A DNA stretch of 64,000 bases, taken from assembly GCA_964016985.1 (NCBI GenBank), contig OZ024830.1, forward strand, positions 14,142,295 through 14,206,294, read 5' to 3'. The notes below the pieces were generated by a model that was not told the DNA's origin, ran no database searches, and was given only the letters and a program-made list of their open reading frames with translations. Source of the stretch: Anodontia alba. Lineage: Eukaryota; Mollusca; Bivalvia; Lucinida; Lucinidae. This document shows, piece by piece, positions 1-9,688 of the stretch (position 1 is the stretch's first letter; the number at the start of each line of letters is the position of its first letter). Both the position numbers and the translations under genes were made by a program.

Positions 1-197
1 TCAGGGGAGGCAACTGTGAAATGTGGTCTTTGTCTGCGTTTTGGAAAGGGGTTGTCTCTGAGAGGAAAGCAAATTATTTCCCTCTTATATGGCAGGAAAT
101 CTACCAAGTTTTTGCACTCTGTCTGGTATTCTGTCCATTTTTCTGTTTATATGTGTGAAATTTAGTCACATAAGTACAGTGTACAGTCAAACCTGTC

Positions 198-380
198 TTA
201 ACCCTTGTCCTGCTGAATAAATTAAGATGCCACGCCCTCTTCTAATTTTAGGCCAATCAGATAACTTGATCTGGATTGTTGCTATAAATTTGCAAACAGT
301 GCAGATCCAGATCAGTTGGCTTCTTCAGGATCTACACTGTTTGCAAAAGCAGGACATATCCGGGTTCAGCAGGACTAAGG
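198..380 (+). repeat. Q1 palindromic MITE, copy 1
   Basis: Starts TTAACCCTTGTCCTGCTGAA and ends GGTTCAGCAGGACTAAGG, its imperfect inverted repeat. The core GCAAACAGTGCAGATCCAGA is followed by a damaged second arm (GGATCTACACTGTTTGC). It lies inside a larger element whose flanks (AAACCTGTCTTAA / GTATTAAGCAAGCACC) resemble those around the copy at 14253. Confidence 0.75.
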
Positions 381-588
381 CAGCTTGTATTAAGCAGTGA
401 TCTTAAGAGTCATATTTTCTGATCCCTTCAAAGGCAAATAAGTGAAATTTTACCAGTGTCAACCAGACACCATCGTGATAAGACTGAAAGATTGTTGAAA
501 GTAATATAAAATCCATAAAACAAAATTACCTGTATTAAGCAAGCACCTGTCTTAACCAACCACTATTTTGCTTAACAAAGGTTTCCCT

Positions 589-735
589 TCTGCTGATTCA
601 AGAAGGGCAATTGTCAGTTTCTGGTGAAAGAATATGCACAGGCACTGGTTAACCGCTTAGAGGACTAAAATGGCCATACTCGACATGACTGCAGTGGGTT
701 GGCTGGGCCATTAAACCTCAGCACAAACAAACATG
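589..735 (+). mobile_element. SINE V, 5'-truncated tail copy
   Basis: Matches only the 3' part of SINE V (see 18176-18482): GCTGATTCAAGAAGGGCA, then CTGGTTAACCGCTTAGAGGA, the GACATGACTGCAGTGGGTTG block and the AAACCTCAGCACAAACAAAC tail. No tRNA-like head is present, as expected for a 5'-truncated retrotransposed copy. Confidence 0.7.
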
Positions 736-1167
736 TAGCTCTCTGCTCATTACAGCAACTGTCCTTCCATGTGAGATGTTGTCCAGTGCTTATCTCCTGT
801 ACTATATGGCAGCATCAAGTGCATTCAAACATCATAAATGCACAGATTCAGATCATCCAGCTCATACATCCAGGCCTTTGTCCTCCATTCATACATTCTG
901 TAGTATTCAATGATTCTGTTAGTGAACAGTGAAGATCCTGATCAGACTATGTATTGTCTCAGTCTGATGTGAGCCTTTGCTCTCAACATAATGCCCAAAG
1001 AATATTTTCACACTGCACATCCCATATGGTCTGTGCTTACTAAACTTAATGTTTGGGTACATCTAATGAAGACAATGTGCTATGTACAAAAAGTAGATTA
1101 CTTTAACCTATATTTCAGAAAACATTCCTTGTGTATAAGAATGAGCCATGCGATGAGAAGGATGATC

Positions 1168-1380
1168 TTAAGCCCTTCTCTTGCTGAACACGACATGCCC
1201 TGTCTTAGCAAACAGTGTAGATCCAGATCAGTTGGCTTCTGAAGAAGCCAACTGATCTGGATCTGCACTGTTTGTCATTAAATAGGCGAATTTCTATCAA
1301 AAACCCGGATCAAGGAATCTGATTGGCTGGAAATTAGAAGTGGGCACGGCATCTTAATTTATTCAGGAAGGCAAAGGTTA
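1168..1380 (-). repeat. Q1 palindromic MITE, copy 2
   Basis: Reverse-orientation copy. The central hairpin is intact: AGATCCAGATCAGTTGGCTT is mirrored by GAAGCCAACTGATCTGGATC. It ends with AATTTATTCAGGAAGGCAAA. Short open frames across it are by-products of the palindrome. Confidence 0.75.
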
Positions 1381-1545
1381 GGGAATATGTGGACAGGTCC
1401 ATAAAAGCCTGTTAATCCGTGCAGCCAGGTCTGTGTCTTCACTGACTACTTATAGAATCATTGCTTCTGTAGACTAAATCAATGAACAGCAGACCCTGAT
1501 AAGATTACACCATATGTACCTGGCCAGACAGATGTTTTTCATTTA

Positions 1546-1646
1546 TAACCCAGTGGTCACAACAAATACACTATGGCCTTGGCCCATCTGACCAAGACAA
1601 AGAGATTGCCTGGCGAGACTTGCAGATGGAAGAGCATAGTGCCAGG
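1546..1646 (+). other. Unexplained open island with splice-like ends
   Basis: About 100 bp that match none of the repeats recognised here. It begins after a possible acceptor (ATTTATAACCCAG) and ends at a good donor (CCAG|GTAAGG). Two of the three frames are open. One frame ends in the phase needed by the GLT1D1 exon at 1875, but neither translation resembles the expected GLT1D1 residues. It could be an alternative exon, an exon relic, or chance. Confidence 0.2.
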
Positions 1647-1648
1647 TA

Positions 1649-1811
1649 AGGTGCTTTTCTCAACCAAAAAAGGACTGATACATTTGTATTTTTCTTATTT
1701 CTCAGCAAAAAACAACTTTGTGATACTCATTAGAAGCTCTTTGCTGAGGCGCTTCTAATGAGTACCCACAACATATATTTTCATGGAGAAATAATAAAAA
1801 ATATTATTTGG
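1649..1811 (+). repeat. P2 hairpin MITE, copy 1
   Basis: Contains TTCTTATTTCTC, the arm ACTCATTAGAAG and the mirror CTTCTAATGAGTACCCACAA, then GGAGAAATAATAAAA. The left arm is slightly decayed. It sits about 60 bp upstream of the first GLT1D1 exon seen here. Confidence 0.65.
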
Positions 1812-1874
1812 ATACACTCACTGATCTAAAGGTTTGGAAGAGCAAACAAATCCAAAACATTTTTTTTATTTCAG

Positions 1875-1933
1875 AATGGCAGAAGCGTTGTAGTACCAGA
1901 TTTAGAAGTTTTCTTGTGATAATAGGACCAGTT
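1875..1933 (+). CDS. GLT1D1: GLT1D1 exon (first one in window)
   Basis: This 59 bp exon lies between an acceptor (TTTTATTTCAG) and a donor (GTT|GTAAGT). It carries two bases completing a split codon, then 19 codons. The reading WQKRCSTRFRSFLVIIGPV corresponds to the GLT1D1 segment just before the beta strand LVIVGP, the start of the C-terminal Rossmann domain core of GT-B glycosyltransferases. It joins in phase 0 to the exon at 4550. Upstream exons, including the conserved GLR.VKDP region, are not found in bases 1-1870, so the gene starts outside the window. Function is known from the family only: a putative retaining GT4-like glycosyltransferase with undefined acceptor. Confidence 0.8.
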
Positions 1934-2070
1934 GTAAGTATACTGTATTCCAGTTTAAGGTGTAGCATAAAAGGTAAAAAGGTGCAGCTAATGTGTGAAT
2001 CGAAGCATTTTGATCTTGGAATGTCATCAGCAGCTCTTAACATTTAAGCTGTTTACAAATAAAACTGAAA

Positions 2071-3490
2071 TACACCTCAACCCCATTATAACACGGAAGA
2101 CGGGTCCAAGCACTGGACTGTGTTACTTAAACGAACCATGCTATAACAAGGATGATCAAAGCTGGCATCTGCTAAGGGTAAATTTGTTTGTTTATACATG
2201 AAATAAGTAACTTTATGCTTTAAGTGTGCATACCCATGTTTGATTCCGCTTTGTTATGTGTGTATAGTTAGAAAAGTTTCTACACTATGGTGTCATCAAT
2301 AAATATGTAAAAAGAAAGAAAAATGAATGTTTTGTTGTTTGTGTTGAGGTTTTATGGCCCAGTCAACCCAATGGGGTCATGTCGAGCGCGGTCAGTTTAC
2401 CTAGCCACACGTTTACTGGGCAGGCTTAGTCCTCTAAGCGGTTAACCAGTATTGTGCACATTCTTTCGCCAGAAACTGACAACTGCCCTTCTTGAATCAG
2501 CGGAAGGGAGAGAAAGACCGTAGAAAATATTTCATGATCAATCTCCACGAAAGAATGTTACCGACCTCGGCGGGGGTTGAACCAGCGACCTCCTGGTCTC
2601 CAGTTGGACGGCGCATCCAACTGAGCCACCGAGGCCGGCCAACGTTTTGTTTTTATTCAACCTCCTTAATGGTAGGGTTTTCCTAGATAACTATTTATAG
2701 ACAACTGGTTCCCATCTTGTGTGTAAGTGCAAAGATGGCGGGAAACAAAAGAGACCGAACAAAACGATTTTTATGGACCTAATCAAGTCTAAATAAAAAG
2801 GCATGCAACACGGGCAGTTTTGCAGTTTTCGATGTTTGAAGATCTGACCAGACTGCTTAAATTTTAAGCACTGACCAATCTTTGTCTAGCGCAAGTGGTG
2901 CATTACTTATTTTTACTTTGAAATCTCCCTTGAATTATACTATGATGTTACGGCAGTCAGAAAAAAAGCAAACAATAAGACCCAGATGTTGTATGCGACC
3001 CATGTTGTATGCGACGTCTGATCAGGACCAGAATCAGAATCAGACCTACACAGTTTGAATTACTTCATCAGCTCTGAGACCAACAAACCGCAAACAGTGT
3101 TGAACAAAAAAAAAAAAAAAAAAAGTAGGAGAAGAAAACGTGCGTTCAAGTGGTGCATTCTTTAATCACTCCAGTTGGGATTAAAGCACCTTTGATCTCT
3201 TGGATATGCCGACTGTAACAGGTGTTTTTCAGTCACAGTGTATTCACACGTATCATGCAAACAGATTAATTATCAGACTACCATCACTGATGATTCTCAT
3301 TAATCGCTTGTTTACTGCAAAAAGGACAATGAAGTATTGATTTTCTGACAATGTTTGGATAGTGATGTAATTTATTTGTGTTTGCTGAAGTTGCCGTTAT
3401 TCATCTGAACTCTCCAATATACATGAAAATGACCGTTTAGAGCAGTGTTGTATGCTATAACAAACTGTGTTCTAATGGGGTTGAGGTGTA
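2071..3490. mobile_element. M-type DNA element, 1.4 kb, with nested SINE
   Basis: The ends form an inverted repeat of about 24 bp with one mismatch: TACACCTCAACCCCATTATA at the left, mirrored by TAATGGGGTTGAGGTGTA at the right. Both ends abut TA, the usual pogo/Tc1 target. Internal sequence holds a SINE V insertion, an A run and no transposase that I can recognise. Shorter relatives are at 14072-14636 and 32569-32793. It lies inside a GLT1D1 intron. Confidence 0.6.
2341..2640 (-). mobile_element. SINE V, full-length, reverse
   Basis: tRNA-derived SINE on the - strand. The head reads (on +) ACCAGCGACCTCCTGG and CAACTGAGCCACCGAGGC, i.e. a B-box-like and an A-box-like segment of a tRNA promoter. 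The body and tail GTTGAGGTTTTATGGCCCAG match the other V copies. Imperfect target duplications: AATGTTTTGTTGTTT at 2326 and AACGTTTTGTTTTTA at 2641. Confidence 0.8.
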
Positions 3491-3785
3491 CATACATTTT
3501 CACATTGTATTCTAAAAATATCTTCACTATTTAAAATATCTACAGTATGTGTGGTGAAATGCCACATATTTATATAGAGTAACACACAGGAAAATTATCA
3601 CTGGAAATGAGATCAACAATTTTGAGTCTGAAAATCACATCTGGTATTTTTTTCACAGGCTGCTTTTTGTAATATATAATTTATAAATAAAGTTTAATAA
3701 GTCATCTTCGAAGACGTACTCCTCACTCTATAAAGCTGATTGTGTTGAAGTCCACTCTGTGTTTTTGTACATTGTCAATTCCACC

Positions 3786-3914
3786 ATGGGAGATACTAAA
3801 AAGTTTATAGCAGATCTTACAATAAACATGCTGCTTTCCTCGGTTGATGTGGCTGACCTAGTTAAATATCCGCCTATATTCGGAGCCGTAACTGCTGTCA
3901 CTAATGCATCTTAA
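3786..3914 (+). other. Possible 42-codon small ORF in GLT1D1 intron
   Basis: An ATG in a very good Kozak context (TTCCACCATGGGA) opens a 42-codon frame ending TAA. The product begins MGDTKKFIADLTINMLLSSV and is slightly acidic and hydrophobic, with no signal peptide or known motif. No repeat family seen here covers it. It may be chance; coding status is unproven. Confidence 0.2.
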
Positions 3915-4179
3915 ACATTTTTTTGTTTGTTTTTGCTGGGCTGACCCCTGGAGAAGCAGCTCTTTTTGCCATTTTGATGTGTGTAATCTCAAAGACACTT
4001 TGTTTGATTTACCTGGCAAACTCCAGTATCAAAATCAGGCATCTTTATTTTCCAAAATAAAACCTGGTATTGTCTAAAAAACCGGGATCAGATGGGAATT
4101 TTTAAAAAAAAATTTTTTGTATTTATTTATTTATTAAAACATTTTTGTAGTGTTATTGGAGATGATTTTTCATTAGTGT
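3915..4179 (+). other. GLT1D1 intron, nothing recognised
   Basis: AT-rich intron sequence with homopolymer T and A runs. No gene and no repeat family recognised. Confidence 0.5.
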
Positions 4180-4365
4180 AAGGTTTTTTCGTTACACTTA
4201 ACATGTCTGCATGGTTGCAAATGGAGGTGTCATTCAAAAAGCGAATACAAAATGGCAAACTGGGTAGATCCTGATGAGACTGCTCATTACAAGCTGTATC
4301 ATCCGAATCTACACTGTTAGCAGAGGTATATGTTTTCATCTGCAGGGTTGAAAGTGTTAAAGACC
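4180..4365 (+). repeat. Q5 palindromic MITE, copy 1
   Basis: Core TAGATCCTGATGAGACTGCT, CATTACAAG, then the mirrored arm GAATCTACACTGTTAGCA. Same layout as 19288-19477 and 44880-44990. The shell (TTGCAAATGGAGGTGTCATT) differs from Q1-Q4. Confidence 0.55.
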
Positions 4366-4549
4366 ATTTTCTAGCATTGTGCATTATAAAGCTATAAAAA
4401 GAATAAGAATGCTTTCCCAGTTTATATCAGTTTGTTCTCAGTAAAAATTTTGTATATTAGGAAAGTTATATAGTGTCTACAGTAAATTGCTCACATTACA
4501 TGGAATGTATTAGTTTTGTAAACTTTTCAACTGTATTTCAATATTTTAG

Positions 4550-4593
4550 ATTGATGAAGTGTACTTCACACAGTTCAAGCAGGAAATAGAGAA
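4550..4593 (+). CDS. GLT1D1: GLT1D1 exon
   Basis: This 44 bp exon sits between ATATTTTAG and GAA|GTATGT. It starts in phase 0 and ends two bases into a codon, reading IDEVYFTQFKQEIE plus a split Lys. It matches the GLT1D1 segment VDPVFTREVKAKVK that follows the GP turn in the C-terminal domain. Such a short exon would be missed by ab initio callers; it is supported by phase and by family alignment on both sides. Confidence 0.8.
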
Positions 4594-4929
4594 GTATGTC
4601 ACAAAATATTTTTATTTGTAACATTAAACACTCTCTAGGCATTATGAGCAGATAATACAGCAGTGGTATTTTTCATAAAGAATAAGGATTGGCTTTTCAT
4701 TCAGATTTTCTCCAGAGGAGACAATATAAGACAATATGAAATAAATGACAAGCCTTATTTGTGAAAAATAAAGCTTGACATATCATTCAGATTGTCTCTA
4801 AAGGAGACTATTTGAATGAAATAACAAGCCTTATTTTTCTGTGAAAAAATAAAATAAAATAATTCAGAATGGCAAACGTTGCTTTTTAAATTCAGCAGTT
4901 AAAATATTGTATACACTAGGATATAATGA

Positions 4930-5420
4930 GCAATATTGTCATCATCAAAACAGTCTGGTCAGGTCTTGGATAATACCAACTGTGCCATGCAGAAACATGT
5001 CGTCAGGCATATGCAGACAGTGAAAACCCAGATTAGCTTCTGCATCTGCACAGTCTGACCAGGGCCTTTACTGTCTGCTTACAGAATCATTGGATACTAT
5101 AGAATGTACATGTATGAATGGAGAGTAAAGGCTTGAGCCCAGTTGTCCAAAGCTACTGATGTCATTACTTGATCATTAAATATGGCATATATGCTTATGT
5201 TTTTGCTGAAAAAATGTGATTAGCTATTCATTTTTTCAGCAAAAATATCTGTGAATTAGATATTCTAATTACTAGAACAATTAACATTTTGACCACTAAC
5301 GAGCTCGTTAAGCTAAGGATGCTTTGAACAACTGGGCCCTGGATGATACTTTGCACATGAGTGGGATAATCTTAATCTGCACTTTATTTTACATGTTCAA
5401 AGGCACCTTTTTGCTTGATG
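4930..5420 (+). repeat. I-family repeat interrupted by K
   Basis: CAGTCTGGTCAGGTCTTGG...TGCACAGTCTGACCAGGGCC forms the I-type hairpin, followed by CTGCTTACAGAATCATTGGA. A K element (5136-5340) splits the copy; the I sequence resumes at GATGATACTTTGCACATGAG. Confidence 0.5.
5136..5340 (+). mobile_element. K MITE, copy 1 (decayed)
   Basis: Ends are AGCCCAGTTGTCCAAAGCTA and, mirrored, GCTTTGAACAACTGGGCCCT. The inner hairpin is TTTTTGCTGAAAAAATGTGA...CATTTTTTCAGCAAAAA. Central arms are partly decayed. Confidence 0.75.
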
Positions 5421-5430
5421 TGGCCCATAT

Positions 5431-5607
5431 GCCATCATGCTGAATAAATTAAGATGCCATGCCCACTTCTAATTGTCAGCCCATCAGATTACTTGATCTA
5501 GATTTTTGATATATATTCACATAATTAATGGCAAACAGTGCAGATCCAGATCAGTTGGCTTCAGAAGCAAAGGCAGGGTATATCCGGGCTCAGCAGGGCT
5601 AGGGTTA
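5431..5607 (+). repeat. Q1 palindromic MITE, copy 3
   Basis: Has the left half (CATGCTGAATAAATTAAGAT) and first core arm GCAGATCCAGATCAGTTGGC, but most of the second arm is deleted so the sequence jumps to AGGCAGGGTATATCCGGGCT. A one-arm loss of the core. Confidence 0.7.
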
Positions 5608-6116
5608 AAATAACAAAAATCTGCATACAGTGGCAGCTCCTTATAACAGCCATCTTTAGGAAGTTACAAAGCTGGCTATTGTAAAGAGAATGCTGTTTTA
5701 GAGAGGTTATTTGTATAGTAAAACAACAGTTGTCTAGGAAATCAGATAAGGGGATATTATAGTGAGGTGGCTGTTATTGAGAGGTAATTGTTGTGGAGTT
5801 TCCATTTTATTTTATACTTTGCAGTGAAATCAGTGCATATCTAAACTAGATAAAAGTGGTAATTTTTACAAGTGAAAGAATATGATATTTTCACAAGTGA
5901 AAAATAACAAGTTGATGTCATTTTCATTGCCAGACTACGTTATTTTGTTCATTTACATTCCTGTACAGATTTACCTCCTTTACAACATTGTGTTGACCAT
6001 GTGTCTTGGTTTATGGCCATAAATAAATCAAATCTCTTGGAACTATTTCTTTGGTTTTGTCATCCACTCATGGTATGTGAAGTAGTGATTGAGCTCAAGA
6101 TGGCAATCACAAACAA
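5608..6116 (+). other. GLT1D1 intron, no gene
   Basis: Includes a loose inverted-repeat stretch at about 5625-5810 (CAGTGGCAGCTCCTTATAAC ... GTAATTGTTGTGGAGTTTCC), perhaps a decayed MITE. Nothing else recognised. Confidence 0.4.
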
Positions 6117-6360
6117 GGCCCAGTTGTTCAAAGCATCGTTAGCTTAACAAGGTCATTAAGGGTCATTTCGTTAACTGTTTTATCAGATTCAATATACAAT
6201 ATTCTGATATTTTTTGCTAAAAAAATGTGAGTAGCTTTTGCACTGCAAAAGCTACTCACATTTTTTCAGCAAAAAATTTCAACATATTTGCGTATCACTC
6301 GATGTAAATTTTAACGAATCGTTAACTAACGACATTGTTAGCTTTGAACAACTGGGCCCA
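6117..6360 (+). mobile_element. K MITE, copy 2 (intact)
   Basis: Terminal inverted repeats AGGCCCAGTTGTTCAAAGCA and GCTTTGAACAACTGGGCCCA. The inner near-perfect hairpin is AAATGTGAGTAGCTTTTGCA / TGCAAAAGCTACTCACATTT. About 244 bp, no coding capacity. Confidence 0.85.
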
Positions 6361-6856
6361 GCTGATTAGCTGTATGATCAACTACTGATAAAGTAAAAAT
6401 AAAAAGAAAATTTACTTTTTTGGGTAGATACTAAAAATATTTCATCTTGGTGTTGAAAACATAAGAATTTTCACTCATGCCTCACACTCGTGAAATGTCT
6501 GATATTTTCAACACACAATGAAATATTTGTGGTAACAAGAAAGTAAATATCTAAACATGTGTATGTAGATGCATGTACTCTTATTTCCAATGACATAGAG
6601 TTTTCATGAAATATTCTGATAAAATGCATGGTTTTTTAATTATCATAGTGCTGTTTGTAGATTAAAATCCTTGTGATGTTTTCAGTCTGCATTAGTGTAG
6701 ATTTACAAATACATGTACTATAAACAGAGCTTTTATTTGTTGTCAATGAAACAGCTGCTGATATGGCTTTAATTAACATTTTCATTGTATTCACACACAT
6801 GCTCAAACATGATATACATTTTCATTGACATTCTGCTGAAACAGCTGACTATAAAT

Positions 6857-7083
6857 TAACCTTTACCTTTACCACTTTCTCGGATAATTCAACAGATGAC
6901 AACTTGATGACCTGGTTTTTTTTTGTTCTTTTCCCCAAAAACAGGATTTGACCTTTTATACAAATTGTCTCCATTGTTGGAGACAATTTGCATCAAATGT
7001 CAAATCCTGTTTTTGTGTAAAAATAAGAAAAATATTTCAAAATGTTGTCTGCTGAAATTTTTACCCAGAGTGTTGAGCATTAA
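6857..7083 (+). repeat. U palindromic repeat, copy 1
   Basis: Begins TTAACCTTTACC, then AACAGATGAC, AACAGGATTTGAC, a central GGAGACAATTTG pair, TCAAATCCTGTTTT, TTGTCTGCTGAAATTTTTAC and GAGCATTAA. The ATG frame across it is an artefact. Confidence 0.65.
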
Positions 7084-7159
7084 TTTGTACTATAGATTAT
7101 TAGTAAAAAAAACAACAACAAATTAATCCATATGTAAATTAAGGTGACTTGTTACACTT

Positions 7160-7345
7160 GAAGCAATTGCCACCAGTTTTCAGAGGGAGACAACTTTTAT
7201 AATTAATAATTTGCTTCCTTGGTATTTGAATCTATTCAGAAATGGGATCTTCTCTTATAATAAAAACTTTGCTCTATTTGGGAGTAAATTCTTTCCTTTC
7301 AGAGTAGCCCCCACCTCGCCAGTGTGAACGGAGTGGAGTGTTTCT
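7160..7345 (+). repeat. N hairpin repeat, copy 1
   Basis: AGGGAGACAACTTTTATAAT then TTTGCTTCCTTGG, GGGAGTAAATTCTTTCCTTT and CAGAGTAG. Related to 48345-48530, 52880-53010 and 57028-57125. Confidence 0.5.
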
Positions 7346-7639
7346 ATGTCAGAGTTATTTCCCATGACACATTTATTCCCCTAAATAAAGCTGATACTGA
7401 TGTTAAATGAAAAAAATAGAGATTTTATGTTATTGCATGGAGCTGACACTATCTAGGGTCAGAGGAATGCAGTGACAGTCCATGATAGAAATAAGACACA
7501 ACATCAGAAAATGCCTTTTCAGATGTGTCTCATTGAAGATTCAGATCAGCATGTTCAATTGTGCAGTGATCAGAATCTCACTTGGCACATTTTTTATAGT
7601 CAAGGATGCAATGTTTCTTATGTAGACAATGAAAACTCT

Positions 7640-7893
7640 GATCAGACTGTACAAAGGCACTGTCTGATACTGTACAAAGGCACAGCCAGATACTGTACAA
7701 AGGCACAGTCTGATACTGTACAAAGGCACATTCTGATACTGTACAAAGGCACATTCTGATACTGTACAAGGGCACAGCCTGATACTGTACAAAGGCACAG
7801 TCTGATACTGTACAGAGGCACATTCTGATACTGTACAAAGGCACAGTCTGATACTGTACAAAGGCACATTCTGATACTGTACAAAGGCACAGA
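7640..7893 (+). repeat. 22 bp minisatellite, ~10 units
   Basis: Unit TCTGATACTGTACAAAGGCA plus CA, with small variants (GCCAGATAC, AAGGGC, AGAGGC). The first unit starts inside CTCTGATCAGACTGTACAAA, the I-type hairpin arm, so the array probably expanded from an I-family repeat. Long overlapping open frames here exist because the unit repeats without a stop codon. Confidence 0.9.
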
Positions 7894-8090
7894 CTGATCA
7901 GTTTTCGTTGGACGCACCATGTCAGATACATGTATGTATGTTTTCTCATGTTGCGCCTCAAATATAGTCATCAAATACAGATAGATACGAGGGTCCTGCA
8001 AAAAGTTTTGTCACTGGGTTCGGATTACTTCAGTGCTAAGTTTTATCAAACATATTTTTATTACAAACCTTCAAAGTATTCCCCCTTTAC

Positions 8091-9296
8091 TCAAACACAT
8101 TTTTGTAACCTTTTTCCCCAGTTGCGAAAAGCAGATAAATAGTCTTCTTTTGGTATCTGTTGGAGACACTGATAAACAGCGCTGCCAAGAGAACTTCTAG
8201 ACGTATACTTATTTCCAGAAAGCATTTTCTTAAGCCTTGGAAATAAAAAGAAGTCACAGGGACTCAGGTCAGGTGAATAAGGTGGATGGTTTAAAACTTT
8301 CACCTTTTCAGATGCAAAAAAAAGACTTAACAACCTCACACTTATGAGAGGAGGTGTTGTCATGTAAAATGTGGACTTCTGACGATCCTTTGCTTGGTCG
8401 TTTCTTATTGTAAAACTCTTTCACTTTCTTCAGTACAGAATTCTTGTAGAATCGACCAGTGACTGTATGACCAGAGGGACAAGGCACTTGATCAACTGGC
8501 CCACTTGAAGTAAAGAAAATTGCGTACAACATCTTTTTCGAACTTATGGTCTTCTTGGCAATACATGGGCATTTTTTATCTTTTTGCTTCCATTGCTTAT
8601 TATCAGCCCTTCTTTGTGGCTCAAAGATGTGCACCCAGGTTTCATCACCTGTTAGCAAGTTAGAAATAACTCGGCTGTTACAGTCTTTGTATGTTTTCAA
8701 AAGTTCCAGGCACATTTAAGGCATTGTGTCTTTTGCTCCTCCGTGAGCAAATAAGGTACCCACCTAGCGCAAACCTTTCTCAGGTCCAATCGCTTTTTCA
8801 GAATTGTTTGCACACTGCATTCTGATATGCCAGTACAACTAGCTATATCTTTGACAGACAATCGCGCATCCTGTTCGACCACCATCTTTACAGCAGCGAT
8901 GTAAGCCTTGGTAACAGAGGTTTTATGCCTTCCAGGACGGGTAACATCTTCAACAGAAAATTTCCCAGCTTTAAAAGCTTTAACCCACCTAAAAACTGTG
9001 CGCATTGAAATGGTCTGAGGTCCATATATACAGTGGAACCTCGATAATTCAAAGTCCAAGGGACCAAACTGTTTTGTTTGAATTATTGAGACTTTGAATA
9101 ATTGAGGGTTAAAATGCATACATGTATTTCATTTGGGACTTCAAAATGATTTTGAACTATTGAGAATTTTGAATTATTGGAGTTTGAATTATCGAGGTTC
9201 CACTGTACCACACAATTCATTAAATATCTGCTTTGAATCTATATTAAGCCTAATGTGGCATTCAATATAGCTACGAATTTCAGTCTTCTGGTCCAT
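8091..9296 (-). pseudogene. Mariner DD34D transposase, broken
   Basis: Starts with MDQKTEIRSYIECHIRL at 9296, is interrupted by a MITE at 9031-9205, and continues with the helix-turn-helix region (TVFRWVKAFKAGKFSVEDV), GDETWVH (first Asp), HDNTSSH (second Asp) and YSPDLSPCDFFLFP (third Asp, 34 residues after the second). There are two frameshifts: one near 8700-8715 between CAWNF and LLKTYK, and one at an A8 run (8316-8323). Spacing and motifs define a mariner-family enzyme that would cut and paste the element. It is non-functional as read, though the homopolymer shift could be a sequencing error. Confidence 0.9.
9031..9205. mobile_element. Pogo-like MITE nested in mariner 1
   Basis: Ends CAGTGGAACCTCGATAATTC and GAATTATCGAGGTTCCACTG are perfect inverted repeats of 20 bp, flanked by TA at 9029-9030 and 9206-9207. 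Ends of this form are typical of pogo/Tc1-like MITEs. 175 bp with no coding capacity. It disrupts the transposase N-terminal region, so it is younger than the mariner. Confidence 0.9.
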
Positions 9297-9531
9297 GTTC
9301 CAATGTAATAAATAAATTGGTCAGTGTATATGACTGCATCTATTTCAATTTGAAATAACTCGGTCAGTTGGAAAGCAATTTGCACGAAATAAACGGATAT
9401 CATTATCTATTCAACACACCATTCAAGTGCAGTGAAGCATTTTAAAATATACCTGGGATAAAACTAAGGAAGCCTGTTAGTGACAGAACTTTTTGCACGA
9501 CCCTCTTATATGACATTTCTGTTATTTGCAG

Positions 9532-9652
9532 ACATCGAGAAATTGTATATATACCAGGGTTGGCTATAAAAGATTGTCATGCTGCAATAGGAACTAGCTT
9601 TTGTTTGGTGAACTCTTCCGAGAGTGAAGGAATGGCTAGTGCAATTTTAGAG
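9532..9652 (+). CDS. GLT1D1: GLT1D1 exon with GT4 EX7E motif
   Basis: This 121 bp exon sits between TGTTATTTGCAG and GAG|GTATAG. One base completes the split Lys, followed by 40 codons, among them YIPGLAIKDCHAAIGTSFCL and VNSSESEGMASAILE. The stretch SEGMASAILE contains the glutamate pair spaced by seven residues (EX7E) that contacts the donor sugar nucleotide in GT-B family 4 glycosyltransferases; both Glu are intact and NSS.SEGM is diagnostic for GLT1D1. It is odd that a mariner element ends only 25 bp upstream, so the branch-point region must lie within or next to transposon sequence. Confidence 0.9.
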
Positions 9653-9688
9653 GTATAGTACAAAAGCTTGAATTTATCTTCCTGTGTT

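Larger units (their letters stand above)
7988..9506 (-). mobile_element. Mariner transposon 1, 1519 bp
   Basis: Terminal inverted repeats CGAGGGTCCTGCAAAAAGTT and, mirrored, GAACTTTTTGCACGACCCTC, with TA duplications at 7986-7987 and 9507-9508. It carries a decayed DD34D transposase on the - strand (8091-9296) and a nested MITE (9031-9205). Its right end lies 25 bp before the GLT1D1 exon at 9532. Confidence 0.93.

Noticed and set aside
1808..2047. + strand 79-codon frame taken as one gene
   Set aside because: Only 1875-1933 is exon. The frame starts in a MITE and reads through both splice sites.
7541..8001. Overlapping - strand open frames of 95-127 codons rich in VPLYSIR and CLCTVS
   Set aside because: They come from a 22 bp tandem array without stops; three frames are open at once, as expected for a repeat and not for a gene.
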